Assembly: GCA_013791765.1 (NCBI GenBank) | Contig: VMTC01000107.1 | Coordinates: 94,701-158,700 of the forward strand | DNA length: 64,000 nt | Source of the DNA: Rhodoferax sp. | GTDB lineage: Bacteria; Pseudomonadota; Gammaproteobacteria; Burkholderiales; Burkholderiaceae_C | Direction of reading: 5' to 3' | Part shown: piece after piece, positions 19,151 through 27,119 of the stretch | How the letters are laid out: each line of letters starts with the position of its first letter | Numbering within the stretch: the stretch's first letter is position 1 | Position numbers and translations under genes: made by a program | Notes under the pieces: model-generated | What the model was told of the DNA's origin: nothing | Seen by the model: the letters and a program-made list of their open reading frames with translations, nothing else | Database searches by the model: none

Positions 19151-19415
19151 ACACTTATTATTTCGTAGCTGTCCACCAGCCCAAGGCCGCGCGTGGGGTC
19201 GGCGCACTCAGTTTGAATCGCAGCCCGTCACACGCCCATGACCAATCCTGCTGATTTCTTGAGAATGGCCGGACAAGCTTGCCACGCCGAGTGATGGCTT
19301 CACTCGAATATCGCGTCTATTTTTTGGGCTCAAGCTCGTGCAGAATCAGCGGCTGTCTTTGCGGTCAGCCACTTCGGCGCACCCCACCGAACCAGGCACT
19401 ACACCGGGTATCCAC
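19151..19415. other. Intergenic region before the response regulator
   Basis: No gene is supported. Leader of the response regulator gene; open frames entering from 19338 lack a start with a ribosome binding site and do not resemble the receiver family. Nothing else identifiable. Confidence 0.35.
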
Positions 19416-20324
19416 ATGAGTATTTTTGATCGATTCTGGGGCTCCTCCAAGAAGCCTGAACCAGCACTCACCCCCGTGGTGGCTGCGCCAGCGACGGAGC
19501 GCCGCAACCGCAAGCGCAAAAACGCCAACCGGGGTGCCAATGCACTCATCATTGATGACTCGGCCACGGTGGTTGCCGCGCTGCGCAGGATGCTGCGTTC
19601 GGCCGGCTACGCGACCCGCGAAGCCGCAGACGCCGAAAGTGGGTTGGCGCTGATCACACAAGACCCACCCGACCTTGTTTTTTTGGACATCGTCTTGCCG
19701 GGCATGAATGGTTTTGGCGCCTTGCGGGTGATTCGCAAAACACCCTCTACCCAGCACATTCCGGTGATCATGATCAGCGGAAATGAACACGCCACCGAGC
19801 AGTTCTATGCCAACCGGATTGGGGCCGATGACTTCCTGAAAAAGCCGTTTTCCCGGTTTGAACTGTTTGCGCATATTGAGTCCTTGCTGGACGACAGCCG
19901 CATGCCGCGCCGAAAAGCGGATATGGCGGGCGCGAAAAGGCCCGCCAGCGTGGCCGCAGCGGTTGACGTTGTTGCGGATGCGGTGCGCGACACGGTTCCA
20001 GCGGCATTAACGGTGCTCACGCCGCTGGGGCCACAAGCGCTTGCACCTGCTGCAGCCGAGCGGTGGTCTGCGCTGGATGCGCGCAAGGCGCTCACGGCCA
20101 TGGGCTTGCAATACTTCAACCCGGCGCATTTTTTTGCCGCCATTCGCCGCGATGACCAACTGGCAGTGGCGCTGTTCCTGAGCAGCGCAGCGGTCCCGTT
20201 GAACACACCCTTTGAGGGTGAAACCGCACTGGATGTGGCGCAAAAGACCGGCATACCCCACCTGATCAACCTTTTGCAGCGCCACGCCAGTCTGCCACAG
20301 CCCAATTTTTCGCCGAAGCCCTGA
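19416..20324 (+). CDS. Response regulator with C-terminal ankyrin-like segment
   Basis: 302 aa from the ATG at 19416. A basic linker (RRNRKRKNANRG) leads into a receiver domain at about residues 43-165. Acidic residues are in IIDDSA, the phosphoacceptor is D91 in VFLDIVLPGMNGF, the Thr/Ser position is in MISGNEHAT and the Lys is in LKKPFSRFEL. No DNA-binding or enzymatic output domain follows. Instead, after a Val/Ala-rich linker, residues about 220-295 read FFAAIRRDDQLAVALFLSSA then GETALDVAQKTGIPHLINLL, an ankyrin-type helix-turn-helix pair. This suggests output by protein-protein contact. No histidine kinase is adjacent, so it is an orphan. Confidence 0.8.
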   Translation: MSIFDRFWGSSKKPEPALTPVVAAPATERRNRKRKNANRGANALIIDDSATVVAALRRMLRSAGYATREAADAESGLALITQDPPDLVFLDIVLPGMNGFGALRVIRKTPSTQHIPVIMISGNEHATEQFYANRIGADDFLKKPFSRFELFAHIESLLDDSRMPRRKADMAGAKRPASVAAAVDVVADAVRDTVPAALTVLTPLGPQALAPAAAERWSALDARKALTAMGLQYFNPAHFFAAIRRDDQLAVALFLSSAAVPLNTPFEGETALDVAQKTGIPHLINLLQRHASLPQPNFSPKP

Positions 20325-20433
20325 GCGAGTCCCTTGATTTTTGCTGAAACCCGCTGGCCGCTGCTTGGCTGCTTACGCCCGCCCGCCTCCCGGTTGCGCA
20401 AGCGCGCAGGGGGCAGCAACAAAGGCGTTGCCG

Positions 20434-21579
20434 TCAGTCCTGGAAGTACCAGAAACCGGCGTTCACCCATTCGCTCACCTGCTTGGCAAAGGCGGCGTCC
20501 TGCAGTGCGCTGTGCAGTTGGTCGTGGCTTAGTTCGTCGTGGTCACACAGCGCGATCACGGCGGCTTGCAGCGCCGGGCCAAAGGCGTAGCGCTCGCCGT
20601 CGACATAGCACACACCTTGCGCCACCGTGGCATCCACATAAAAGCAGCGCAGGCCACCGGTGCGCACCAGTGCTTGCTGTTGCAGCGCATCGGCCACCTC
20701 GGTGGCGGTCAATGGCTCGTCCAGCGCCTGCAAGTCCAGTGCACATTTGGTCTTGGAGAAGTAGCTGCCAGCAAAATCTGCGACCAGCAGCTCATCGTCC
20801 AGCAGGCTTTGCAGCTGCGCCTTGATCAAGGTGAAATCGCTGCTGTTGATTTGCCCCTGGTGCGTGTGGATTGGCCGTTTCGGGTCGGTCAACAAGGTTT
20901 TGCCCAGCTCCTTGTCGATCACATGGTCGGCCAGGCCGCTGAGCAGGTCGCTGGCGGATTTGGCTCTAAAGCCGACCGAGAAACTCATCGACTCTTCCAG
21001 CGTCACGCCCTCGTGCGGAAAGCCCGGCGGGATGTACAAGATGTCGCCCGGCAGCAGTTCCACGTCAATGATGGCCTCGAACGGATCGGTGTGCAAAAGC
21101 GCGGCGTGCGCCGCAAATTGCCTGTGCTCGCCCAAGTCACCCACGCGCCAGTGGCGCCGTCCCGAGCCCTGACAAATGAACACGTCGTACAGGTCAATGT
21201 GCGGCCCCACGCCGCCCCCGGGCGTGGCGTAGCTGATCATCACATCGTCAAGCCGCCACTTCGGGATGAAGGCAAAGGGTTTCACCAGTTCGGCCACTTC
21301 AGGCGACCAATGGTTGACCGCCTGCACGACCAGCGTCCAGCCGTCCTTGCCAAAACGCTCGTAGGACTCGAAGGGGCCGACTTCGGCCTGCCACTGATCA
21401 TCCTTCTTGTAGACCAGGCGCGACTCGACTTCTTCTTCGCAGGCCAGTCCCGCCAGGTCATTGGGGCTGATCAGGTCTTCAAAATTCCCAAAGCCCTGGC
21501 GGATCACCACCGGCTTTTGCTGCCAGTAGTTGGCCATGAAGTGTTCGAGGGAGAAGTCAGTCAGATTGAGTTTGAGCAT
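20434..21579 (-). CDS. roxA: Ribosomal protein uL16 3-hydroxylase RoxA (YcfD-like, JmjC/cupin oxygenase)
   Basis: 381 aa from the ATG at 21579 (MLKLNLTDFSLEHFMANYWQ); upstream in-frame codons are non-homologous. This is a 2-oxoglutarate/Fe(II) oxygenase of the JmjC class that hydroxylates an arginine in ribosomal protein uL16. Iron ligands are H127 and D129 in GPHIDLYDVF and H189 in FPHEGVTLEE, almost the same numbering as E. coli YcfD (H125, D127, H187). The N-terminal signature YWQQKPVVIRQ and the C-terminal winged-helix part ending WVNAGFWYFQD are also present. Transcribed toward the response regulator. Confidence 0.93.
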   Translation of the reverse strand: MLKLNLTDFSLEHFMANYWQQKPVVIRQGFGNFEDLISPNDLAGLACEEEVESRLVYKKDDQWQAEVGPFESYERFGKDGWTLVVQAVNHWSPEVAELVKPFAFIPKWRLDDVMISYATPGGGVGPHIDLYDVFICQGSGRRHWRVGDLGEHRQFAAHAALLHTDPFEAIIDVELLPGDILYIPPGFPHEGVTLEESMSFSVGFRAKSASDLLSGLADHVIDKELGKTLLTDPKRPIHTHQGQINSSDFTLIKAQLQSLLDDELLVADFAGSYFSKTKCALDLQALDEPLTATEVADALQQQALVRTGGLRCFYVDATVAQGVCYVDGERYAFGPALQAAVIALCDHDELSHDQLHSALQDAAFAKQVSEWVNAGFWYFQD

Positions 21580-21649
21580 GGGGCGTAGGGTAAAAATGTG
21601 AGCTTTGAGTATCGCACCCGGCGCGCAACGTTTGCCTGCGGCTGGGCCC

Positions 21650-21947
21650 CTGTTGGTTCTCGATATCCATGTGATTTCGGAGTTTCGCCACGGCATGCCG
21701 CATCAATCACCCGAGGTGCGAGCCTGGGCTGGCGCGCAGCCTGCCAGCTGGTTTTAGCTGCCGGCCATCAACACCCTGGAACAAAACTGCGCCCGTGTGC
21801 GCGTCACTTCACATCCGCGATCCCCGCTCGGCGCGCGACGCGATGATTGCCGCCACCGCCATTGAGCACCGCTTTTCCGTTGTCACCCGCAACACAGGGG
21901 ACTTTGTCAATCTCGGCGTGGCTCTAGTCAAACCATGGTTGGCGTGA
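21650..21947 (+). pseudogene. Decayed vapC-type PIN-domain toxin gene, remnant 1
   Basis: The front part reads LLVLDIHVISEFRHGMPHQS up to an in-frame TAG near 21755, matching the VapC N-terminus (LDTNVISEL with a conserved Asp). After a frame change the end reads CASLHIRDPRSARDAMIAAT then EHRFSVVTRNTGDF and VALVKPWLA before TGA at 21945. This is the classical VapC C-terminus with the DAMIAATA and VTRN motifs. The centre of the protein is missing or scrambled, so the gene is dead. No vapB antitoxin remnant was recognised upstream. Confidence 0.75.
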
Positions 21948-22007
21948 GCCGTTGTCTGCGGACCAGAGTAACAGCAATGGTGCAACGGTTGCTCTACACT
22001 ATGGCCC

Positions 22008-22208
22008 ATGCCCACCTTGCACGGATTTTCTGAATCCCGCGTCTTGATGTATCTCGGGGACCATCCGCCACCGCACGTTCATGTCGTTCTGCGCGATGGC
22101 CGCGACTGCATTTTCGAAATTGAATCGTTGCTGGTCATTGGCAAGCTGGCCGGGCGCGAAATCCGCGATGCACTTAACTGGATAGAAGACGAGAAAACGT
22201 TTCTCTAA
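22008..22208 (+). CDS. DUF4160 domain protein
   Basis: 66 aa. The compact core RVLMYLGDHPPPHVHVVLRD is the DUF4160 signature (conserved Pro-Pro-His-His). The family is almost always encoded beside a DUF2442 protein, as here (gene at 22232, 24 nt later). The pair is often found in accessory DNA and looks toxin-antitoxin-like, but the biochemical function is not established to my knowledge. ATG at 22008, soluble, 66 codons. Confidence 0.85.
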   Translation: MPTLHGFSESRVLMYLGDHPPPHVHVVLRDGRDCIFEIESLLVIGKLAGREIRDALNWIEDEKTFL

Positions 22209-22231
22209 ACCGAATGGCAGAGGTACAACCC

Positions 22232-22717
22232 ATGAGTGAATTTTTCCACCCCAAACTCCAGGCAGTCAACGCGCTGGAGCCCTATCGCTTAAGCACCACC
22301 TGGAGCACTGGTGAAGAGCTTGAGGTTGATGTTTCGAATGTGATGCGCGGGCCAGCTTTTGCCGAGATTCGCAAGCCGGAGGTATTTTGCACGGTACACA
22401 CCGATGGTTTCAGCATCGAGTGGTTGGATGCCGAGCTCGGCCCAGACAATGTCTATGCCTGGGCCAAAGAGCAGGCGGGCGAGGTCAGCCATGAGATGTT
22501 CGGCGGCTGGATGTGCCGCAACAAGCTGTCTCTTTCTGGCGCCGCTGAAGCGTTGGGCATCAGCCGTCGCATGGTGAGCTATTACCGTACGGCGCACAAA
22601 ACGATCCCACGGTCCATTTGGCTTGCGTGCTTGGGTTGGGAGGTGACACGTCCCAAGGCGCGAACGCTTCCCCGTGAGCTGCCTACGGCAAGAGAATACG
22701 CAGCCGCCCACGCTTGA
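22232..22717 (+). CDS. DUF2442 protein with C-terminal helix-turn-helix
   Basis: 161 aa from the ATG at 22232 (MSEFFHPKLQAVNALEPYRL); an in-frame ATG at 22214 is also possible. Residues about 8-75 are a DUF2442 domain (LEVDVSNVMRGPAFAEIRKP). Residues about 95-125 form a helix-turn-helix (LSLSGAAEALGISRRMVSYY), suggesting DNA binding and autoregulation of the pair. It follows the DUF4160 gene closely. By analogy with antitoxins it could be the regulator of a two-gene module; this is inference. Confidence 0.83.
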   Translation: MSEFFHPKLQAVNALEPYRLSTTWSTGEELEVDVSNVMRGPAFAEIRKPEVFCTVHTDGFSIEWLDAELGPDNVYAWAKEQAGEVSHEMFGGWMCRNKLSLSGAAEALGISRRMVSYYRTAHKTIPRSIWLACLGWEVTRPKARTLPRELPTAREYAAAHA

Positions 22718-22749
22718 ACGCCGACTGCGTCAATTAATCCGCAATTAAT

Positions 22750-22890
22750 CCGAGCCTGGCCCGTTTGATTGCAGAGCGCGACGCGATGATGGCCGCCACC
22801 GCTATCGAGCACCGGTTGATCGTTGTGACCCGCAACACGGCGGACTTGGTTACTACCGGCGTGGCTCTAGTCAATCCATGGTTGGCGTGA
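22750..22890 (+). pseudogene. vapC-type toxin C-terminal fragment, remnant 2
   Basis: Encodes only the last 45 or so residues of a VapC-like PIN protein (ARLIAERDAMMAATAIEHRL, then VVTRNTADL and VALVNPWLA) before TGA at 22888. It is closely similar in DNA to the end of remnant 1 (21834-21947), so the two copies flank the DUF4160/DUF2442 pair as direct repeats of about 115 bases. No start or N-terminus is present. Confidence 0.75.
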
Positions 22891-22926
22891 GCCGTTGGCA
22901 AGCAAGGGATGGCAGCCTTTCTGCGA

Positions 22927-22990
22927 TACAAATGCTATTAATAACGTAGCACAAGATTCATATCTGACATAGGCTAGAGCCTGATTTAAT
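22927..22990. repeat. Dispersed intergenic repeat, copy 3
   Basis: Contains TGCTATTAATAACGTAGC and GACATAGGCTAGAGCC, a diverged copy of the repeat family. It marks the right side of the vapC remnant 2. Confidence 0.5.
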
Positions 22991-23550
22991 CAACAAGATC
23001 GCCGAGAATGGCATGCAAAATTGAGTGACAGTTCTGCAGCGATTCCGGGCCTTGGAGTAAGGCCACTGGACTACGGCATCGGGCCAGTTGCAGTCGGTCA
23101 CGAATGACAGCTAACTGGCAGGCACTATCAGAGCTTTTCATGCCGCCAACCGGCACTGATCGGCAGGAAGCCGTTACACACCATGGCACCGCGAATGGAC
23201 ACAGCATGCCCATTGCTGACGCCGAGACCTGTCCGTTGAGTGGCTGCAGTCGAGCGTGAAGCGGCACATGATTAGCCCCGCCACTTGGTCTTAACATAAC
23301 GCTCTATCGTGCTGACTCGCTGCTTGCTCGTTGAAAGCGATCAATTTGGTGTCGAGGGACAGTCGGTTTTGCTGCGTTGGACTAAACCGCTCGCGTGGTA
23401 GGTCGGACTGCGGTAGCCCGGGAGCAGCGAAGAACGGGCAGGCAAGTCTTAGCAAGACAGAAGACATGTCGTGTAAGCAAACTATTCCAGCCAAACGCGA
23501 GCCTCTCCGAACGCGCGTCATTCGACTGCGACCTTTTGGAATGTTGCAAG
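22991..23550. other. Gene-free accessory stretch
   Basis: About 560 bases with no credible gene. Open frames on the minus strand (for example 22986-23297 and 23291-23578) are under 105 codons, have no ribosome binding site and match nothing I recognise. The stretch could be scar sequence from insertion-element traffic. Confidence 0.4.
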
Positions 23551-23623
23551 GTGATATTAATGATGTCATGCTTGACACTTAAATTTAGCACTGTTATGAT
23601 TTGCATGTCATCATAAATATCAT
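23551..23623 (+). promoter_or_regulatory. Strong sigma70 promoter framed by a 21-bp imperfect inverted repeat (putative operator)
   Basis: TTGACA at 23572-23577, a 17-base spacer and TATGAT at 23595-23600 form a near-consensus promoter for the gene at 23637. The 21 bases at 23551-23571 are the reverse complement of 23603-23623 at 18 of 21 positions (core TGATGTCATGC / GCATGTCATCA). The two arms sit immediately outside the -35 box and just beyond the -10 box. This is the geometry expected of a repressor operator, probably for one of the two proteins encoded directly downstream. Confidence 0.75.
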
Positions 23624-23636
23624 ATTAAATAACACT

Positions 23637-24419
23637 ATGCGATTCACCAAGACCGAAATGCAAGGAGAGCTCTCAAAGTTCCTGACCCTGTTTGGCAATC
23701 AAGTGACCGGCTTGTATGCGGTCAGCTCACCAGCTTGGGCCGCGAAGGATGCCGTGCAAACGTCACCCATCTGGGAGACTGTGAATGAGATGTACGACTA
23801 CGGAGTCGACGGCCTTCCCGTCCCCGCAAGCCCAGAATCGACGGGCTCCGTCGTTGGTCGGCATATCGAAGTAGAGCGTTTCCTTCACGCTCTGAACACG
23901 TTGCCGATGAAGCTCTACCTGGACGGCCAGGGGAACACTCCGCCCCGCCTAGCCATCCTCGCCGCACAGTGCGCTGCCGCCCGGCTCGTCCTCGACGGGG
24001 ACGATCGGCGCACCGACTATGCGATTGACGAGTTCGGACCGGGAGGCGGGGACTTCGGCTACCTTACCCTTGCTGAGGTCGCTTTGCTGGCCAACATGGA
24101 CGAGCGCAGCGTCCGCAACGCCGCCAACCCGAAGCTGCCGAACCCCCTGACGACTGAACCGGTTGGCCGCCGTTCCCTGGTGCGCCCCGAAGAGGCGCGT
24201 CGATGGCTGGCGACCAGGAAGGGCTTCGTCGCGACTAAAGTTATCAACGAAGGCGATGAAGATCGCCTGCCGAGGTTCGACCTGCCCCCCTTGCCTCAGG
24301 CGTTCTACGACGACGTTGCCCGGGAAGCCAAGGAACTGGATATTCCGTTCGAAACAAATCTGATGAGAAAGATTCTCGATGCGTACAAACGCATTACCTT
24401 GACGGGAGATGAACAATGA
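23637..24419 (+). CDS. Putative DNA-binding protein of a two-gene accessory module
   Basis: 260 aa from the ATG at 23637; the ORF could be extended to 23601 but that would overlap the promoter. No family is recognised with certainty. Residues about 140-200 (YLTLAEVALLANMDERSVRN, then GRRSLVRPEEARRWLATRKG) look like an excisionase/MerR-type winged helix. The C-terminus (FYDDVAREAKELDIPFETNL and MRKILDAYKRI) looks like a ribbon-helix-helix or oligomerisation segment. It overlaps the next gene by 4 bases (ATGA). The inverted repeat at its promoter suggests autorepression. An antitoxin-like role is inference only. Confidence 0.65.
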   Translation: MRFTKTEMQGELSKFLTLFGNQVTGLYAVSSPAWAAKDAVQTSPIWETVNEMYDYGVDGLPVPASPESTGSVVGRHIEVERFLHALNTLPMKLYLDGQGNTPPRLAILAAQCAAARLVLDGDDRRTDYAIDEFGPGGGDFGYLTLAEVALLANMDERSVRNAANPKLPNPLTTEPVGRRSLVRPEEARRWLATRKGFVATKVINEGDEDRLPRFDLPPLPQAFYDDVAREAKELDIPFETNLMRKILDAYKRITLTGDEQ

Positions 24420-24685
24420 ATGCAACTACTCATGCCACTGTCAGGTGCCAGCAGCGCGGTGTCTCCCCCTTCGTGATTGATCTGCTCCTAAGGTTCGGAC
24501 GACGCGAACACGACCACCATGGCGCAGAAATCGTTTTCTTTGATCGGCGCGCCAGGAAGGCGGTCGATAGTTACACGGGCGGCACTATCGGGAAACTCAA
24601 CGAGCAAATGGACTCGTACGCCGTCGTGTCTGAAGGTTGTGTCATCACGGTGGGCGTGCGGCACCAAAAAATCAACCGCCATTAG
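24416..24685 (+). CDS. Small 89-aa partner protein, possible toxin-like
   Basis: Starts at the ATG overlapping the stop of the preceding gene. The product has VRCQQRGVSPFVIDLLLRFG, VFFDRRARKAVD and a C-terminal beta-rich end CVITVGVRHQKINRH. The pattern (R-x-x-x-RG, then VFFD, then VGVRH) resembles small DUF4258/RelE-like folds that include toxins, but it is a distant resemblance only. Size, coupling to a larger DNA-binding protein and location next to vapC debris support a toxin-antitoxin reading; no catalytic residues can be named. Confidence 0.6.
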   Translation: MNATTHATVRCQQRGVSPFVIDLLLRFGRREHDHHGAEIVFFDRRARKAVDSYTGGTIGKLNEQMDSYAVVSEGCVITVGVRHQKINRH

Positions 24686-24731
24686 AAAGTAATTTTTTGC
24701 AAATTAACCACTCGCAGTTAGGTAGGCATAT

Positions 24732-25178
24732 ATGAACCATCTCAACAATTTCAGCGGTCAACGAGTGGACAGTAGGGAGCACAACGACAACGCCCCTCCA
24801 AAATACTCTGCACCCAGCGCTTATTTCAAGGGGATACTGGCTGGCTACGCGAACCCGTATTGCAGTCGTTGCCGCGGCACTGGCTACATCAGCGGATTCA
24901 AGCATGTCTGCGCTGGCCGTTGCTTCAAGTGCATTCCGGAAAAGGTCTTCGAGCATGCGCAAGAGAAATTCGCTCAGACCTGTGAGGCAAGAACTGGCTG
25001 CGATGAAATGGCCGAGATCTATCTGGCAATGAATGGCGACAACAGTGGTGGCCCGGCCTATCTCAGCGACGGCATGTGGCTCACGCCTGACGGGCAAATA
25101 TACGATGTGGCCGATAGCAGTGGGCCGCGTAGCAAAGGGCGTAGCGCCGCTTTTCGACCAACATGCTTGACCGCTTGA
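24732..25178 (+). CDS. Protein with a DnaJ-type Cys zinc knuckle, unknown function
   Basis: 148 aa. Cysteines C44, C47, C60, C64 and C67 lie in YCSRCRGTGYISGF and HVCAGRCFKC; the CxxCxGxG repeat is the DnaJ zinc-finger motif. The flanks are polar, with no signal or membrane helix. Its stop (25178) is 3 bases before the ATG of the NERD helicase gene, so the two are very likely co-transcribed and functionally linked. I do not recognise a family. The ATG at 24732 has no strong Shine-Dalgarno. Confidence 0.6.
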   Translation: MNHLNNFSGQRVDSREHNDNAPPKYSAPSAYFKGILAGYANPYCSRCRGTGYISGFKHVCAGRCFKCIPEKVFEHAQEKFAQTCEARTGCDEMAEIYLAMNGDNSGGPAYLSDGMWLTPDGQIYDVADSSGPRSKGRSAAFRPTCLTA

Positions 25179-25181
25179 CCA

Positions 25182-27119
25182 ATGGCGACGCTCTACCCCG
25201 ATCTCGCGAACATCGACAGACTGACGGTGCCGCCCACCGACGGTGAACGCCATCTGCTCAATGTTCTAAGCGACACGCTCGACGACACCTACGATGTGTA
25301 CTTCAATCCCTACCTCGACGGTGACCGGCCCGATGTGATCGTGCTCAAGCCCGGCTGCGGTGCGTTGATCATCGAGGTCAAGGATTGGAACCTGAATCAC
25401 TACCAGGTCGACATCAACAGTCGGTGGCTCTACGAGGGCAAGGCAATTCGCTCTCCACAACAGCAGGCCTTTCGCTACAAGGAAAACCTGTTCAACCTGC
25501 ACCTTCCGGTTCTCGGCCTTCAGCACCTCACGAATCGGAATTTTTACAAACTGATCACAGTCAGCGTCTACTTTCACCGTACAAGCCGGGAACAGCTAAA
25601 TCACCTTTACAGCAAGTCGCTAGACGAAATTCACCGGCAGAGCCAGCAGTTGAATCGTGACCGACTGCACATCGGCCAGGAGAAATACGATCAACACATG
25701 GATTGGTGTAACCGCGCACGGTACAAGCTCGACCGTGATCTCAGCATGTCTTGGAGAACCGACAATCTTGTCAAGAAAGTGCGCATGTTCGATAAGCTGG
25801 GCAAGAACCCGCTGTTCACCTCAGACATCCACGAGGATTTCGAGCGCAGATTGCGACCCCCCGTGCACACGCAGCAACAAGGGGTCGTGGTCGCGTTCGA
25901 TGCGAAGCAGCAGGCGCTGACCACGAGCAAGCCGGGCTTCGAAAAAGTCAAGGGAGTAGCGGGGTGCGGCAAGACCACCATCCTCGCGCAGCGCGCGATC
26001 AATGCCCACGCACGCCACCGAGGTCAGGTACTGATACTGACCTTCAACATCACCCTACGGCACTACATCCGGGACACGATCAGCCGACTCCGGGGCGGTG
26101 GCGACCGGGATCACTACGAAGTCATCCACTACCACGCCTTCATCAGTAACCAGTTGAACAATTTCGGCATTGACCTCAAATCTAAACTGGAGCAATTCTC
26201 GCTGGATCAACGCGCCGACCTAAACGTTGTCTTCGGCATGAAGAGTCTGTTCGTCAACGTCGAGACGGAGAAGTATCCAACCATCCTCATCGACGAAGTC
26301 CAGGACTACGCACCCGAATGGATCAAGCTCGTGCGTGACTGCTTCTTGGCCGACGACGGTGAGATGGTTCTTTTCGGGGACCAGTCCCAGAACATTTACG
26401 ACCGGCCAAGTGACGGCCGCGAGTCGCCGATCGTGCAGGGCTTCGGCAGGTGGATTCGACTGACGAAGTCCTACCGCTCTGAACGGGATGCACCGCTACT
26501 CCAGTTGTTCAGGAATTTCCAAATGCAGCACCTGATCCAGAAGTACACGGATTCCGAGATATTCGAGGCCAAAACGGGCCAGACCAGCATGTGCTACGAC
26601 CTACTGAGCTACGAGATCTATGGCGCAACCTATGATTCGGCCGTCATCATCGAGAAGATTCAGCGCTACATCCGCAAATACCAGCTCCATCCCAACGACA
26701 TCGCGCTGGTCAGTTCGAAGGTCGAATTACTGATGCCCCTGAATGAGGCATTGAAGCGGACCGAGAAAACTAAGGTCATGTTCGAGGAGACGTCAGAAGT
26801 CGAGGCGCTCGCTGCCAGGATGGGCCGGGACTCGCCGCAGTTTCGGGAAGAGATCGCTAAGATTAGGCGGTGCAAGAAGTGCTTTTTTATGCAGAACTCC
26901 GGCCTCATAAAGATATCTACCATACACAGCTTCAAGGGGCTCGAAGCGCAGACTGTGTTCTGTATCCTCGCGCCAGAGGACGAAGCCGAGATGGTCTACA
27001 CCGGGATCACCCGCGCTCAGAGGAATATGGTGATCTTCGACTCATCGGCAAGTAGTTACAGGACCTTCTTCCAGACACACATAGCCGTGGTCGACGTGCC
27101 GCAGGTTACCGGGCAATAG
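25182..27119 (+). CDS. NERD-domain nuclease fused to a UvrD-like helicase
   Basis: 645 aa. N-terminal NERD domain (about residues 15-130, with YFNPYLDGDRPDVIVLKPG and LIIEVKDW, a nuclease-like core). This is followed by an SF1 helicase: Walker A GVAGCGKTT (about 258-266), LTFNITLRHYIRDTI, Walker B ILIDEVQDYAPEW (about 368), LFGDQSQNIYDRP, LTKSYRSERDAPLL, then STIHSFKGLEAQTVF (about 580) and MVYTGITRAQRNMV. A CKKC pair precedes the last motif. Such NERD-helicases occur in phage-defence and accessory contexts; a defence role here is inferred from domain content and neighbourhood, not shown. Ends 27119. Confidence 0.85.
   Translation: MATLYPDLANIDRLTVPPTDGERHLLNVLSDTLDDTYDVYFNPYLDGDRPDVIVLKPGCGALIIEVKDWNLNHYQVDINSRWLYEGKAIRSPQQQAFRYKENLFNLHLPVLGLQHLTNRNFYKLITVSVYFHRTSREQLNHLYSKSLDEIHRQSQQLNRDRLHIGQEKYDQHMDWCNRARYKLDRDLSMSWRTDNLVKKVRMFDKLGKNPLFTSDIHEDFERRLRPPVHTQQQGVVVAFDAKQQALTTSKPGFEKVKGVAGCGKTTILAQRAINAHARHRGQVLILTFNITLRHYIRDTISRLRGGGDRDHYEVIHYHAFISNQLNNFGIDLKSKLEQFSLDQRADLNVVFGMKSLFVNVETEKYPTILIDEVQDYAPEWIKLVRDCFLADDGEMVLFGDQSQNIYDRPSDGRESPIVQGFGRWIRLTKSYRSERDAPLLQLFRNFQMQHLIQKYTDSEIFEAKTGQTSMCYDLLSYEIYGATYDSAVIIEKIQRYIRKYQLHPNDIALVSSKVELLMPLNEALKRTEKTKVMFEETSEVEALAARMGRDSPQFREEIAKIRRCKKCFFMQNSGLIKISTIHSFKGLEAQTVFCILAPEDEAEMVYTGITRAQRNMVIFDSSASSYRTFFQTHIAVVDVPQVTGQ

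Noticed and set aside
22991-23550. Short minus-strand open frames in the gene-free stretch as possible genes
   Set aside because: Under 105 codons, no ribosome binding site, no recognisable family and composition unlike coding DNA.
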